Positions 35,452 to 47,728 of a stretch of DNA of 64,000 nt are shown piece after piece. The stretch covers positions 3,410,001 through 3,474,000 of the forward strand of contig WOAB01000619.1 in the NCBI GenBank assembly GCA_027886185.1, given 5' to 3'. Numbering within the stretch: position 1 is the first letter of the stretch; each line of letters starts with the position of its first letter. The DNA comes from Rheum nobile. Its lineage: Eukaryota; Streptophyta; Magnoliopsida; Caryophyllales; Polygonaceae. A program made the translations under genes and the position numbers. The notes below the pieces were generated by a model, which ran no database searches, was not told where the DNA came from, and was given only the letters and a program-made list of their open reading frames with translations.

Positions 35452-36646
35452 TGATATGGACTAGGATCCCCTTGATCTCGGTGCAAGGTAGACGCCAAGG
35501 TGGGTTCCAAGCAAGGTTGAACTTGTTTGGCCGCATACAGTATTTTTCCAGAATTCTGTTCCGTTTTCAACTGGGTCGTTCTCTTTGATCCGGACTCCAA
35601 ATTCGATGATTCCATCTCCCAGAATTAGATCTTAAAGTCTAGTTTATAGCCTCCAAATGTTAGCGTGAATCAATCTATGAGTCGAAAGATATGGCCAATC
35701 TACTGAGGGGTCGCAGACAGTTCAGCGAAGGAGGTGTTGATGATGACGGGTTTGGTTTTGATGAAGTGGATGATGGTGATGAATAGATCTGGATGTGGGG
35801 ATTGGTTTGTGATGGAGATTGAAGGGATAAGTATCCTAGACTCACGTGGATATGACTCACCACAAGAGAATAGAACAAGACCAAAGAGCATAGGGATATT
35901 ACGCACCCTAAACTAGTCGATCAAAAGCCCGATATTTCACACGAGCAAAGACTGAAATTTCTGGAAATTTTCAAAGGAGATATCTCTGGTTTTTTATTAA
36001 GCATTTTATGATTACAAAAGGCTCATGAGGCTTGCTTAAATAGGCATACAAAATTGGAGTTTAAAACTCTTGAACTAGCCTAGTAAAAGCTTCCTCTAAT
36101 TAGTGTCTTCTAGATCTAATAACTCTTAAATCGGAAGTCTTTTGAGCTTGCCCTTCTAGAACATGGTAGTTGGATGAATTAATGGGCTTCCTCCAAAAAT
36201 GGGCCCAAACGCCCGAGGGAATTGAAATTGAGCCCATGAGGAATGCATGTATGTCACTCAGGCACGGCAGCGAGCGCGTCACTGGCTTGTTGCATCGAAC
36301 CACCAAGCACCCTTCACATTTGCTCGGCACTCCTTGGGTCATATGGCTTATTTTGAGTTATAATTAATGATAGACAAGCTATGGCTCGAGCAAAGTTTCC
36401 ATGATGGTGGAGAATGCCGAGGAGGAACATGAAAACCCAAGAAAGTGTGCGCGTCCGAGATGCCAGCTGGAGTTGGTTGAACATTTGACAATTTTCCTCG
36501 AACAACCTAAAGATAAGGTCGGTGGAGTCAGGGTTGGAGTAGTTATGAGTGCCACCGCCGAGAAAGGAGGCCCTAGAAGAAGCAAAGCAGCTTGAGGATC
36601 TTGGGATTCTTGATCTTCATGATTGACCCTAAGCAGGGTCACATCA
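35452..36646 (-). repeat. Element B 5' LTR (right copy)
   Basis: Plus strand begins TGATATGGACTAGG and ends AGGGTCACATCA. The left copy is 22859-23181 joined to 32172-33045. The copies differ at a limited number of sites. Confidence 0.9.
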
Positions 36647-36651
36647 CCTAT

Positions 36652-37536
36652 AGGACACCCTCCTTGCATCAAGACTCCGCCAAGTCCAATTCCGGATGCA
36701 TCACATTCAATCTCAAAAGCTTTTGCAAAATCCGGGAGGACAAGGAGGGGAGCATTGGTCAGCTTGCTCGTGAGGGTGTTGAAAGCTTCTTCTTGTGGAG
36801 TTTCCCATTGAAAGGTCACATTCTTCTTTGTAAGCTCGGTGAGAGGAGAATCAAGTGTGCTAAAGTCCTTCACGAACCTTCGGTAGAACCCAGCAAGCCC
36901 TATGAAACTTCAAACTTGAGTCATGGTGGTAGGAGTTGGCCAATCTCAAATTGCCTTCACCTTTTCTTTGTCCACCTTCAAGTCGTCCCTGCACACTACA
37001 AAGCCAAGAAACACCACGTGATCCGAGCAAAAATGGCATTTCTTAAAGTTTGCATACAACTTTTCCCTTCTAGAACCTCTAGGACCTTTCTAAGATGTTC
37101 GACATGCTCATGCAAAGTACGACTGTACACTAAAATGTCACCAAAGTATACAACTAGAATTTTTTTCCAAAAAGGACCTAAGCACATGATTCATTAGGCA
37201 CATGAAGGTAATAGGAGCATTTGTAAGACCAAACGGCATAACCAACCATTCATACAAACCGTACTTGGTCTTGAAAGCGGTTTTCCACTAGTCTCCTTCC
37301 TTTATCCGGATCTGGTGGTATCCACTCTTCAAATCAATTTTGGAGAACACACTTGAGCCATGGAGTTCATCAAGCATATCATCAAGCCTCGGTATGGGAT
37401 GTCGGTATTTGATGGTGATGTTGTTGATAGCACGACAATCCACACACATTCTCCAAGTGCCATCTTTCTTAGGCACAAGGATCACGGGAACCGCACATGG
37501 ACTCAAACTCTCATGCACGTACCCTTTGTCTAGCAA
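36652..37536 (-). pseudogene. Element A reverse transcriptase and start of RNase H
   Basis: Frame 37536-37288: SPCAVPVILVPKKDGTWRMC and KIDLKSGYHQIRIKEGD, then a TAG. The catalytic block reads YFGDILVYS at about 37145 instead of YFDD, removing one catalytic Asp. RNase H begins FEIECDASGIGLGGVL and is cut by element B at 36651; it resumes at 22853. Confidence 0.9.
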
Positions 37537-38333
37537 CTCTTGGACTTGTTTTTGGAGCTCTTTGGTTTCAGCTTGATTGGCCCTATATCAAATTGCCACG
37601 GCCTTTCAAGCAAGATGTGACAAGCCGACATAGGCAATACATCACAAAGCACCTCATTCTCATATCCTCCTATGACAAACTGAATTTTGGCATGTTCTTT
37701 CACTCTAAGAGAAGTAGAAGAATTAAGCCAACACAAGGTATATGGTTGATAATGAGGAATAGTAGGAATGTTAAAACGAGTAACCACCTCTTGGTCTATG
37801 ATGTTACAACATGATCCTCCATCAATAATCATACTACATACCTTACCTTGAATAAGACATCTAGTATTAAGGATGGTCTCACGTTGATTTGGGACATTAG
37901 AGGCTTCGTTGGCCACCAAAGCTCTTTTGACCACAAAACACTCACCGATGTCTACCTCAACATGTAGTTCCTCTTCTTCCTCTTGCTCTTTTTTTTCTAC
38001 AAGCTCATCATCAGATTCATACTCCCCATGTGTGTTGAGAAGAACTTGCCTCTTGGTAGGACAAACCTTGGCAAATTGTCCTCGGACAAGGCACTTAAAA
38101 CACTTTAAGTCTCTCGTGCGAGACTCTCCTTCCTTCCTTTGGATTTTCTGAGGTGGGGGCACATCTCTCATTGGTGGATAAGATATGGTGGTGTCACCCC
38201 TCGGCTCTTGACGTCTTGGTTGTATGCTAGCCGAGTTTGAAGGTGTTGAAGTCCAAGGCCGTAAGGACGAGCTAGTCCTCTTCTTTTGAGGATGGTGGAA
38301 CACTTGATTGGTGTAGTGCAACTCCTTTTCCAT
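37530..38333 (-). pseudogene. Element A zinc knuckle and protease
   Basis: The knuckle CFKCLVRGQFAKVC has Gln where the zinc-binding His is expected. An acidic segment (EKKEQEEEEELHVEVDIGE) precedes MIIDGGSCCNI, the protease active-site loop. LLERPWQFD has Glu for the usual Gly. The frame has 267 codons without a stop. Confidence 0.88.
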
Positions 38334-38351
38334 TGATGTACAACTTGGAAA

Positions 38352-39437
38352 TCATTGCATTCTCACATGTGAAGCAAGATCATCATTTAAACCTGAAATA
38401 AACTTAGAGAGGGCATACCTTTCGGGGAACCTGATCCCGGTTCTGAACATGAGGGTCTTGAGCTCTTTATAGTATTCATCCAGAGCCGTACTACCTTGTC
38501 TAAGCCTCTCAAGTTTCTCTTGGACTCTCTCTCCATAATCTTTGGGAATAAATCTGAACTGGAGAGATTGCTTGAGTTCTTGCCATGTTTGAATGGGAGC
38601 GTAAACATGGTAAGCTCTCTCTTCTTTCTCTTCTTTCCACCAAGCGTAGGCAAAGTCCATGAAATGGATCGTAGCAGTGGCCACTCTTTGAGCCTCATGG
38701 TAACCATAGAAGTAAAAAATAGCCTTGGTCTTCGACTCCTAATCCAAATACACTTCCACATCTGAAGTACCCGCAAATGGATACACGTTGAGCTTCACAC
38801 CATGATGATGTCCATGCCCTTGTGGTCTCTCCATGTCCTCCATGTGGTGTCCACGCATCTCTTGGTGTTGTCGTGGTAGAGGTGGTTGGTGATGCTCTCT
38901 TAGTTGCTCCTGAGGAGGGTTGGTTGGCACGTTGCGTCTTGGCAAGGGAATAGGAGCGGTAGGTCCTTGGTATGGCCTATACATAGGCCTTCTTTGGGCT
39001 GGACGTGTACCTTGACCTCAATGGTTAGTCCTTAAGGAAAAAGCAAGAGAATGGTTAGGGTAGAAGTCATCACCTAAATCTGCATGTTCTTACTCTTGAT
39101 ATGGTGGTGGAGCTTGTGAGGTGGTCGCTTCATGGTAGGTGGAAGCTTGGGCAAAGGCCGAGTGCAAGGTTCGTCGGGGCTCTTGATCATGTGAGGGTGA
39201 AAGTGGTTGGTTTTCTTGGAGCCCTCCAGACCGTGCCTAACCAAGCTTTTGTTCAATCTTTTCACTTATGGATCGCATGAACGTGGCTTGTGCTTCACTC
39301 ATTTGGGTGAGTTGTTTTTGTTGTCGTTCTCCTTGGACTTGCAATGCTTGAAGGAGCATAACAAGGTCAGTTAGGATCTCACCTCTGGATGGATTAGGTG
39401 TCACATTCTTCCCAAGGTTCTCTCGGTTTGGATACAT
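38352..39437 (-). pseudogene. Element A gag (N-terminal and capsid parts), broken
   Basis: Frame 39437-39237 is a Gln-rich coil (LMLLQALQVQGERQQKQL). Frame 38984-38739 is Pro/His-rich and ends GVKLNVYPFAGTSDVEVYLD, where the capsid domain starts. Frame 38684-38352 holds the Retrotrans_gag core (WKEEKEERAYHVYAPIQTWQ, FIPKDYGERVQEKLERL). Stops and frameshifts lie between them. Confidence 0.85.
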
Positions 39438-40368
39438 ACTTCCTACACAAGGTTAGCAAGCACAAGACCAAACAAACCGAAAACTAAAACAAAAAGGGAT
39501 ACCTTTAAGTGGACCTTTCACAACACAAGAAGACCCAAAACAAGATTATAAAGTTAACCTCAAATCAATTTGCAATGCTCGTAAGAATTATGGTATGGCT
39601 ACGCTTTGTGTTTGGCAACAAAAGAGGCACCCGAATTAACACGACCTTGTGCACTTTAAGATGACGCAAGTCTACTAATAAGGACACAAGAAGCTACTAG
39701 GCACCTCAGTTTGTACAACAAGTAATACATAAAAGAAGAAAAACTTTCAACAGCTTTGAATTGCCTTCGAAGCCTTTTTTTGGTTGGACCAATGTTTCTA
39801 TGGCCTTCCCTTTTGTTACTAAGACCGGGTATTTCTGGTACCAACCCTTTTTTCTCTTCGATTTTGATTTGTTTTTAAGGCTTTCAATACAACTCACAAA
39901 TTGTCAACAACTTTGCTTGTAAACAAGGGCAATTTACACTTGCGATTTAACACTTTTTTCTTGTGATAAACGTTGGTGCTTTTCCCATATCCTATGCCTC
40001 AATTACAACCACACAAATTAGCATAAAATGCACAAGATATAGCCAATTATGGATGCCACAAAATGGAAGAAAAAGGCAGTAATGGCCGGCTACTTCAAAG
40101 GGCACAAACACTTGGTTTTGGAGTAAATTGGCCGATTTAATGAAGTGACTTTCAAGATAGATTAGCACTAAATGAAGGCCACTTATTAATCTGAAGTTTA
40201 GCACAACAAAAGGTTGTCTTCAACCTTGAGACCTTCGACCAACAGATCAGGAAAATTCAGAGAAGAAAACGTAAGAGAACGAGGCACACAAAGGCAAGAA
40301 AACACGAGCAAACGCAACCCGATTGTTTCTAACTTCAATATCTCATTTTAGATGATTTACTTGGTGTT
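39438..40368. other. Element A leader
   Basis: No coding sequence recognised between the primer site and gag. Confidence 0.5.
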
Positions 40369-40380
40369 GCTCTGATACCA
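40369..40380 (-). other. Element A primer-binding site
   Basis: Minus strand TGGTATCAGAGC, two bases from the LTR at 40383. Confidence 0.9.
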
Positions 40381-40382
40381 CT

Positions 40383-41371
40383 TGACATGATATCGCCTAT
40401 TTGGCTCAGTCCAAGGTAAGTCCAATCCCGGGCTATTCGTCTCCAAGGTTGGTTGGTGTAATCCTTCTTCGAAAGTGGTTGGAGGCCGAATGGTTGAGGA
40501 ATGGAGTGGATCTTTTGAGGATGATTTTTTGGACATTTTTTGGGATAAGTATCCTATTATTTTATGGATATTACGAACCACTCAAGGCTAGGACAAGATC
40601 AAGCAAGTTTGAGATACAACACACTCAACTCACTCGATCAAATGTTCGATTTGACTCACGAACAAAGCTTGAATTTTTCTGGAAAAATTCAGAGGGAAAC
40701 ACTAGGCTTTTACTGAGATATTTGATAGAAACTTGAGTGATTACAAAGGTATGAGAATGCCCTATAAATAGGACCAAAACTGAACCACAAAACAACTCTT
40801 CAAGTGCTGAAAAGTTGTACAATTAAACTAAGTAATTCAACTCGGAATGACTGGAATTTTTGACAGCTCTTCAATAAAAACATAATAAAGCCTTCATTAA
40901 AATATCAGCCAAAACGCACGAGCCAAATGAAAGTCAGCCTTTATCCTTCAAACGGTTGGGCCATGAGCAAAGTCACTGAGCCATCTTGAACTTCTCTCGA
41001 CACTCCTTGAGTCATAAGCCCCTCCATGAGCCTAGTTTGGAGTCTAGATACTTGGGCTCGATTGATCACACTAGGAGGTAGGTCATTGCCGTTGTTTGGA
41101 GAGGAAACCCTAGCATGGCCGCGTACGTTCACCCGTACGCGGCCGACATGGCTCGAGCACTCGGGCAGTTTCGTCAGTGCTCTTGGCTTGGATGGGTGGC
41201 ACATGACCAGGGATGTCCATGGGCACCAGATTGTCCGAGGGGAAGTGGCTCGAGTGGTGTGGCGCCTTGGTGGGACTTGGCGAGCGAGCAGCGGCGAGCG
41301 GCGCTAAGGCGCGTGAGGCGCGTGAGGGCATTGGCTTGTCTTGATCACCATGATAGGCCATAGTCACATCA
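40383..41371 (-). repeat. Element A 5' LTR
   Basis: Plus strand begins TGACATGATATCGCC and ends AGTCACATCA. 989 bp against 1002 bp for the partner at 19050-20051, with clear substitutions and indels. Confidence 0.9.
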
Positions 41372-42169
41372 ACTATATATTTGAAATTGAAATTTAGTTG
41401 TTGTGATTAGGTTTACTTATTAACTAATTGTTTTAAAAAAGTTGTTATTAATTTTTTTTTTGGATTTTGAAAATTAAACGATTTCCATGCAAATATTTAC
41501 TTTTTATGAATACCTTTATAAGTGGTTGATTAGTACTTAGTATACTTTGAATTATTAAATATATGTTAAAAGGATTAAGATCGACACAAATTTCTAGAAA
41601 ATGTGACATACCACCAAAATCATACCAAATCCATTATATAAATAATTACTTTTGTAAAATTCTTACATAGACGTAGGTAGATATTCTTATTAGAGCTCAA
41701 GATAAGGAAGATATCATACTAAAATTTATTATTATTATTATTAGAGCTAAATATAGATATAAATTATCTTATTTTTACCAAAAAAAGAAGATATACGAAA
41801 TTAACGAAATCATTATTATTATTATGATTATTAGATATTATCTTCTTAGTTAATATATAATAATAATTATTATTAAATATAAATATAGATTACCTTCTAT
41901 TTACCAAAAAATATTATCTTCTTTTTATCAAAAAGGAAGATATACAAAATTATCAAAATTCATTATTATTATTATTTTTATTAGATATTATCTTCTTATT
42001 TAATAATTAATAAGTAAGATTTATTATTATAATATTTTTTGGATGGGCAGGATGATGTAGCATAGCTCAGAGGCCGCCACGTAGGTGAATTGAACGTGGT
42101 GATGAGACATATGCGAATTGAACGTAGGTTTGACACACAGGAAATAGGCTTCTACGTTAGTTTATATAT

Positions 42170-42262
42170 AGATTAAATACATCTTTGAATATGGATCACA
42201 TCATGTTAATTATATAGATTAAATACATCTTTGAATATGGATCACATCATGTTAATTATATG
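42170..42262. repeat. 46-bp direct tandem duplication at the Helitron 5' edge
   Basis: GATTAAATACATCTTTGAAT starts at 42171 and again at 42217. The copies are practically identical, so the duplication is recent. Confidence 0.85.
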
Positions 42263-44190
42263 GTTTTCTCTACAAAAATAATCAAACAAGTTCATTTCAA
42301 TTTCAAATCGTAATAAGTTGTAAGAAAATCAAGTTTGAAATGTAACAAATAACACGACTAATTGTCTAGATTTTTATCAGAATGGAGAATTAATCCAACT
42401 CAAATTCTTAGAAGACCCCATAATATTCAATGAGAATTTTTATTTTGGAACTTTACCTTATTGAGTCTCCACGAAATGTTATTATTAAACAACAAAAATC
42501 AATACATTATTTCTTTCATATTTTTTTTATCCAATACTACTACATGCAAATATGTTATTGCATGCATATGTTTTATTACATTATCACATAATATATTACT
42601 TTTTAAAATGAATCTATTTTATCATACCCTCACAATCATGATTTACGATAGAATTGTGGTTTACATGTTTTCTTCTATTATTTATCTTAAAAATTCTTAT
42701 CTATAAAACTTCATCACTTATTTTAAAAATCACTATTTTAATTAATGAAAAATATATTTAATAGATCTTGTGTTTGTATCGTTTCTTTTTTCCATTTAAT
42801 AACTTTTTTTAAAAATGTTATTATATAATTTAGTTTATATCACGTGTATATATCTAATTCCAAAATAAAAAATTATCATACAAGTAAAATTTTGTTTATC
42901 ATACGGGATAAAATTTTCAATGTTTTGTTGCTTGTGCGTAGTCACATCAAATATTATAACACACAATATTTGCAAGAGATTAAACCTACAAAGTACAAAG
43001 TATTGTGCAAGTTTTTCTACTCATTAAACAGTTTTTTTTATTTCTTATTTTATTGTGGATCAAATTAATGAATTATTGATTAGAAATAAATTGTACAAGG
43101 AATTTAGAATTATGTTCATAGTTCTAGAACACTAATTTTTTGAAACATGATATAAGTTTGTAGTATATTTAATTACAGTACAAAAACATTTACATGCACA
43201 ATTAGGATATTTAATATGAAAATATTAATTTTTTTATATAAAAAAAACGAGTATTAATGTTATATCGTATCAAGCCTTCATATAGTGTTTCTACTTATTT
43301 GTTTTAACTAATCAATTTCAGAAATCAAATTAAAATTTTCTCGCCAAGTTATTTTGGAAAATTAGTTTCCGCAACTAAGAAAAGCTTAATTTAAATAAAA
43401 AAATTGAATTTTTTTTATCTATTTAGAGATAATAATTTTATAAAATGTATTCTATCTAAATTATGTTTAAAATTACAAAAAAAAACTATGTTTGTTTTCT
43501 TAGTAAGATTTACCAAGATATTTATTGGTTATAAAATCTTATTTAAATTTTCTTGTTAAATATTACAAATATATTTGTTTTAATAAATTATAGACATAAA
43601 ATCTTGCTAGTATCTTTCATTATATATTTGAAATTATTATAGTTTATTTAGATATTTCTACAATTTCTCTTACGTGAATTGTTGAATACTTTTACTATAT
43701 ATAATTTATAACACTACATTTTTTGAAATTCACAAATCTTGATCGATCATAATATTTACATTATAACTACCAGATGATGAAAAAAAGAAAATGGACTTGA
43801 CTTTTAATATCATAAATAATAATTTGACCGAGTTTCAATACTATACAATTATATGGAATGATTTTTACTTGATTTAAATAATAGTTTGATAAAGATATTG
43901 TTATACTTACTTACCTAGATAGTCATAAATCAATCTTATCAACTATTAGTAAAAATAATGCAAAATTTGAAAATTTTAAATTGGTAGCCAAACTATTATA
44001 TATATATATAAAAATTATCTTCTTCATTTGAAATTGTTCCCATTAAAGTGACAATGTACACTTTAGAAGTTTGACTGGACTAATGGCATGACTAAAGAAA
44101 ATATGCATGTTCTAAACTTGTTGGAGTAAAGTTATAAATTTTTTGTCATGTCATAAGCCTTGTCAAATTTTCAAAGTTCACGTCCTCATG
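42263..44190. other. AT-rich non-coding stretch
   Basis: No gene, LTR or clear repeat recognised on either strand. Confidence 0.5.
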
Positions 44191-45440
44191 CACTAGTACA
44201 AAAAAGGGCTTCCCCTACGGACACAATTACCACGGTTTCGTGTTTTTTCGTACTAAATTTGTTATTATAGTTAAATTACCATGGTTGCCAGTACAACCGT
44301 AGTGTTTGGACGTCCTTATAACTACAGTTCTCATAGAACCGTAGTAAAATATCTGTTAAAAATACTACGGGCCATCTATTTTATGTTATAAATGAGTTAT
44401 ATGAGCAATATTACCACGGTTGTGTTAAAATCGTAGTAAAAAGATGGTTAAAAACTACGGTCCGTTGTATTTATGCTGATCTTTTAGCACGGTTTTGGAA
44501 CAACCGTGGTAAAATATTTGACAAAAAACCACGGTTAATTTTTTATGTGTAGTAAATGAGTTACATGAGCAATATTACTACGGGTCTTACACAACCGTAG
44601 TAAAACATATGCTTAAAAACTATGGTTCGTTGTATTTAAGCTGATTTTTTAGCACGGTTTTGGGACAACCGTGGTAAAATATTTGACAAAAAACCACGGT
44701 TAATTTTTTATGTGTAGTAAATGAGTTACATGAGCAATATTACTACGGGTCTAACACAACTGTAGTAAAACATATGCTTAACAACTATGGTCCGTTGTAT
44801 TTATGCTGATTTTTTAGCACGGTTTTGGGACAACCGTGGTAAAATATTAGACAAAAAACCACGATTAATTTTTTATGTGTTGTAAATGAGTTACATGAGC
44901 AATATTATTGCGGGTCTAACATAACCGTAGTAATACATATGCTTAAAAACTACGGTATGTTGTATTTATGCTGATTTTTTAGCACGGTTTTGGGACAGCC
45001 GTGGTAAAATATTTGACAAAAAACCACGGTTAATTTTTTATGTGTTGTAAATAAGTTACATGAGCAATATTACTATGGGTCTAACACCACCGTAGTAAAA
45101 AATATGCCTAAAAACTACGGTCGTGATGTTTTAGCACAGTTTTGGGACAACCGCTGTAAAATATTTAATAAAAAACCACGGTTAATTTAAACTTGATAAT
45201 ATATTGATTAAATTGACAATATATATTATCACAATGTAATTATTTATATCAAATTTTTATATTCTTTTAATTAACATATTTACTATTTTTTTTATTAGGA
45301 AAGGAATTAACATATTTTTTATTAGGAAAGGAATGAACATAATTACTATGGTTCTTATAAATCGTAGTAGTATTATTATATTTATTCACGGAAAAAACTT
45401 AAGTATATATAATTTTTTTGCAAAATTAAACAAATTTCGG
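44191..45440. mobile_element. CACTA (En/Spm-type) terminus with subterminal repeats
   Basis: CACTAGTACAAAAAAGGGC at 44191, preceded by ATG as possible 3-bp target duplication, is a typical CACTA terminal repeat. The next 1 kb is full of short direct and inverted ACCACGGTT / ACTACGGTT motifs, the usual transposase-binding subterminal region. No opposite end (TGTACTAGTG) was seen and no TNP2-like transposase frame is in the window, so the element is truncated or was broken up. Confidence 0.8.
44486..45140. repeat. 165-bp tandem array in the CACTA end
   Basis: AGCACGGTTTTGG recurs at 44486, 44651, 44816 and 44981 (165-bp steps), then at 45133 (152 bp). Each unit holds inverted ACGGTT/AACCGT pairs. 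Confidence 0.9.
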
Positions 45441-46857
45441 CCCATGCAAACTCGATCGATCACTTTTTCTGGCTGCTTCAATTCCAAGCCCTAGGTCGCC
45501 GCGCGTCTCCATCATTCACCAGAGCTTGATCACATTGACTCCATCATTCTCAAGCCCTAGGTCGTCGCGGCCGTGGTCAGCGATTTGGAAGTGAAGCAAG
45601 TCGATCAAGTTTGCAGCACGCCTAAGTTGGTGATTCTCTTTCCAATATTCAGTTTGTGGTGTTTCATTCATGCCGTTGTTTGGTGTTTCATCTAGTTGTG
45701 CTGAAATTCAAGCATTGATTTTGAGTTCTTAAAAAAAACTTCACTTCGTATAAAGTGGGTTGATAACAACGCCATATGACAGGTCAAGAACAACAATGAT
45801 TTGGATGAGTCTTCACTTCCACCATTCTTTTCTTTTTCTCTGACTCCTACTCATAAGCTTTAGCAAAATCATGGTCATTTTGGAGTGTGTAAGTGCTATG
45901 ACTTCGTTTGGGAGAAAATCTTTACACTACTTTATATCACTGTGCATCATGATAGTTGAACTATTCTCCCCCCAGTAATACTCGTTGTAAACTGTCAATT
46001 GTAACATCTGAAAAAAGAGTAGTGGCTTATCTGTCATGATAGTAAGCCTTTTTTAGAAGGGAATGCAAGTTCTCAGATAAAGGCTGACATTCAAATATTG
46101 TTATTTGCCTTCTTCAGTTCTCTATTCGTTTTCTAATTTCTACTACCATCAATGTTCATAAAATTAGCAGAGAACGGCATTCCCTCCTAGAGGCTGACAA
46201 TCATGAGCACCTCCAGATTTTTTTAAGTTCTCTATTCATTTTGGATGCTGGAAAAATGGGAAATTGGTTTTTGCAGTTGTGATACTAATAGTATCAAGTA
46301 GTGGACTTCAATATCTTATTTCATTCTCGTCTCTTTGTGTTATTTTACAACTATAAATTTTCATGTTTGATAGAAGGTTAAATGAGTGTTGGTAAGAGCG
46401 TGTAAGGTTAGAATTGTTGATAATGTGAATTGTAATAGAGGTAGTGAGCCAATTGAGTGTTTACCAAATGGGATTGATAGTTAGGAGGCTGACACACACA
46501 CATACATTGCTCATTGCTCATCAACTAGTTATAATATATTCTCATATATTCCTTAACATTATAATTTATTGAAAGCATAACTTTATATCACGTGGATCCC
46601 AACTAATTGCAACGTACTTGTTATTCTTTACTATGTCAGTGTATTATGCAAAGTAATTTTAATTTAAGATTTTATAAAATATTTTGTTAACAAAGTTTTT
46701 CTTTTCTAAATTAAGATTTTAATTTTCTTTCATATTGTTATTATTTTTTGAAATCCAATTTGTGATGCATCCAAACAATTTATCACCCTTTGACAATTCA
46801 ATTTGTAAAAAACATAAATGCATGATCCGACCATAAAATAATGATAACATGCGTAGA
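45441..46857. other. Non-coding, possibly CACTA leader
   Basis: 45441-45760 has two AAGCCCTAGGTCG copies and a 5'-UTR-like look. The rest is AT-rich. No frame could be assigned to a transposase. Confidence 0.35.
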
Positions 46858-47235
46858 TATAGAATTGGGTTCAAGTGAAGCGGTTTCTTAGAGTAAAATA
46901 TAAGTATTAATGTAAACTATCACATTAAAATTTTAACGTATAAGATTAAAAGAAATTTAAACATAATAAGTTAAGTATACTTGCTTCATGGGAAAATTTT
47001 CCCAAAGCAATCTGTTACGGGTGATTGAGTTTTCTTTCTTCCATTTCACACAATTAAGAAAATAAAATAATTAAATCCCAAAACTTTTAGGCCTTTTTCT
47101 CTTCTATGAAACCACTTTTTTGAAAATCATCAAAATTGACATTGGTGTATATTATTGGGTATTGCACAATTCAATGCCCACCATTTTTGTTATTTATAGT
47201 ACTTAGAAATAATTAATATACTACATATAAAAAAT

Positions 47236-47518
47236 TGTTATAAAACCAATAACAATATGTAGAGATTTGATAGATTGTAGAGAGGATAGTAGAGAGACAA
47301 AAGAGATCAATATATGCAAAAGATAAGCTCTTTTTTCCATCTTCATCTCTTGTAGAATGTCATATATATAGGTCAATACATGAAAAACAATGGGTCAAAC
47401 AAGCATTAAGATGGTGGTGTAAATAGGAGTAACTAGGTACATAATGTGATAGTGGTGGATAAGCATCCTATGTGTAGGTGTACATCCACAAATATTTAAC
47501 TTTTCAATATTTATAACA
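47236..47518 (-). mobile_element. Ty1/copia-like 3' LTR stub
   Basis: 283 bp starting TGTTATAAA and ending TTTATAACA. On the right, 47519-47532 reads on the minus strand as CATCCAAGGGGGAG, a polypurine tract of the copia type. About 90 bp of internal sequence follows (47533-47625), with the GTTTTTCCATGCAAGG block usual at copia 3' ends. Preceded by AAAAT. No other part of the element is here. Confidence 0.65.
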
Positions 47519-47728
47519 CTCCCCCTTGGATGTACATCTCTTATTTTACAAGCTACATCATTAAAACCTTGCATGGAAAAACCATGTGGGACAAAAACCA
47601 TAGCTAGGGAAAAGAGTATGAATATGCACGCGTTATGAACATAATCCTATTAATAATGAACATTATCGCGTTAATAATGAACCTAACATGCTTTTTAATA
47701 TTTTGTTTAAATTGTCTTTGTATTTCAG

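Larger units (their letters stand above)
22859..36646 (-). mobile_element. Element B: non-autonomous CRM-related LTR element, minus
   Basis: Target duplication CCTAT at 22854-22858 and 36647-36651. The left LTR is split by element C (22859-23181 plus 32172-33045, 1197 bp); the right LTR is 35452-36646 (1195 bp). Primer site TGGTATCAGAGC (complement) at 35438-35449. The internal region of 2.4 kb holds one long frame with a zinc knuckle but no capsid, protease, reverse transcriptase or integrase that I can see. LTR start, polypurine tract and the SRTNPFEGGEDDVT tail resemble element A, so it probably depended on an A-like element. The LTRs are very similar to each other, so it is younger than A. 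Confidence 0.9.
19050..41371 (-). mobile_element. Element A: CRM-like Ty3/gypsy LTR retrotransposon, minus, with nested insertions
   Basis: Bounded by the 5-bp target duplication ACTAT (19045-19049 and 41372-41376). LTRs are 19050-20051 (3') and 40383-41371 (5'). Minus-strand order: primer site, gag, protease, reverse transcriptase, RNase H, integrase, C-terminal tail into the LTR. Without element B, the solo LTR and their duplications it is about 7.3 kb, normal for a chromovirus. Every coding domain is broken and the two LTRs differ at many sites, so it is the oldest insertion of the stack. CRM assignment rests on the protease IDGGS/RPWQFD blocks, the reverse transcriptase and the frame that extends into the LTR. 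Confidence 0.9.
17445..42172 (-). mobile_element. Probable non-autonomous Helitron, split by nested retrotransposons
   Basis: Minus strand 5' end at 42172: A|TCTATATATAAAC followed by a CCACGT-rich leader. Minus strand 3' end at 17445: a GTGCATGGCAC dyad, then CACTATG-CTAG|T. Both ends agree with insertion between A and T. Without element A (19050-41371) the body is about 2.4 kb, AT-rich and non-coding. A second degenerate end-like dyad (CGTGCCATGCACG) at about 18300 suggests more than one Helitron copy. The hairpin is weak, so the call is tentative. Confidence 0.45.
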
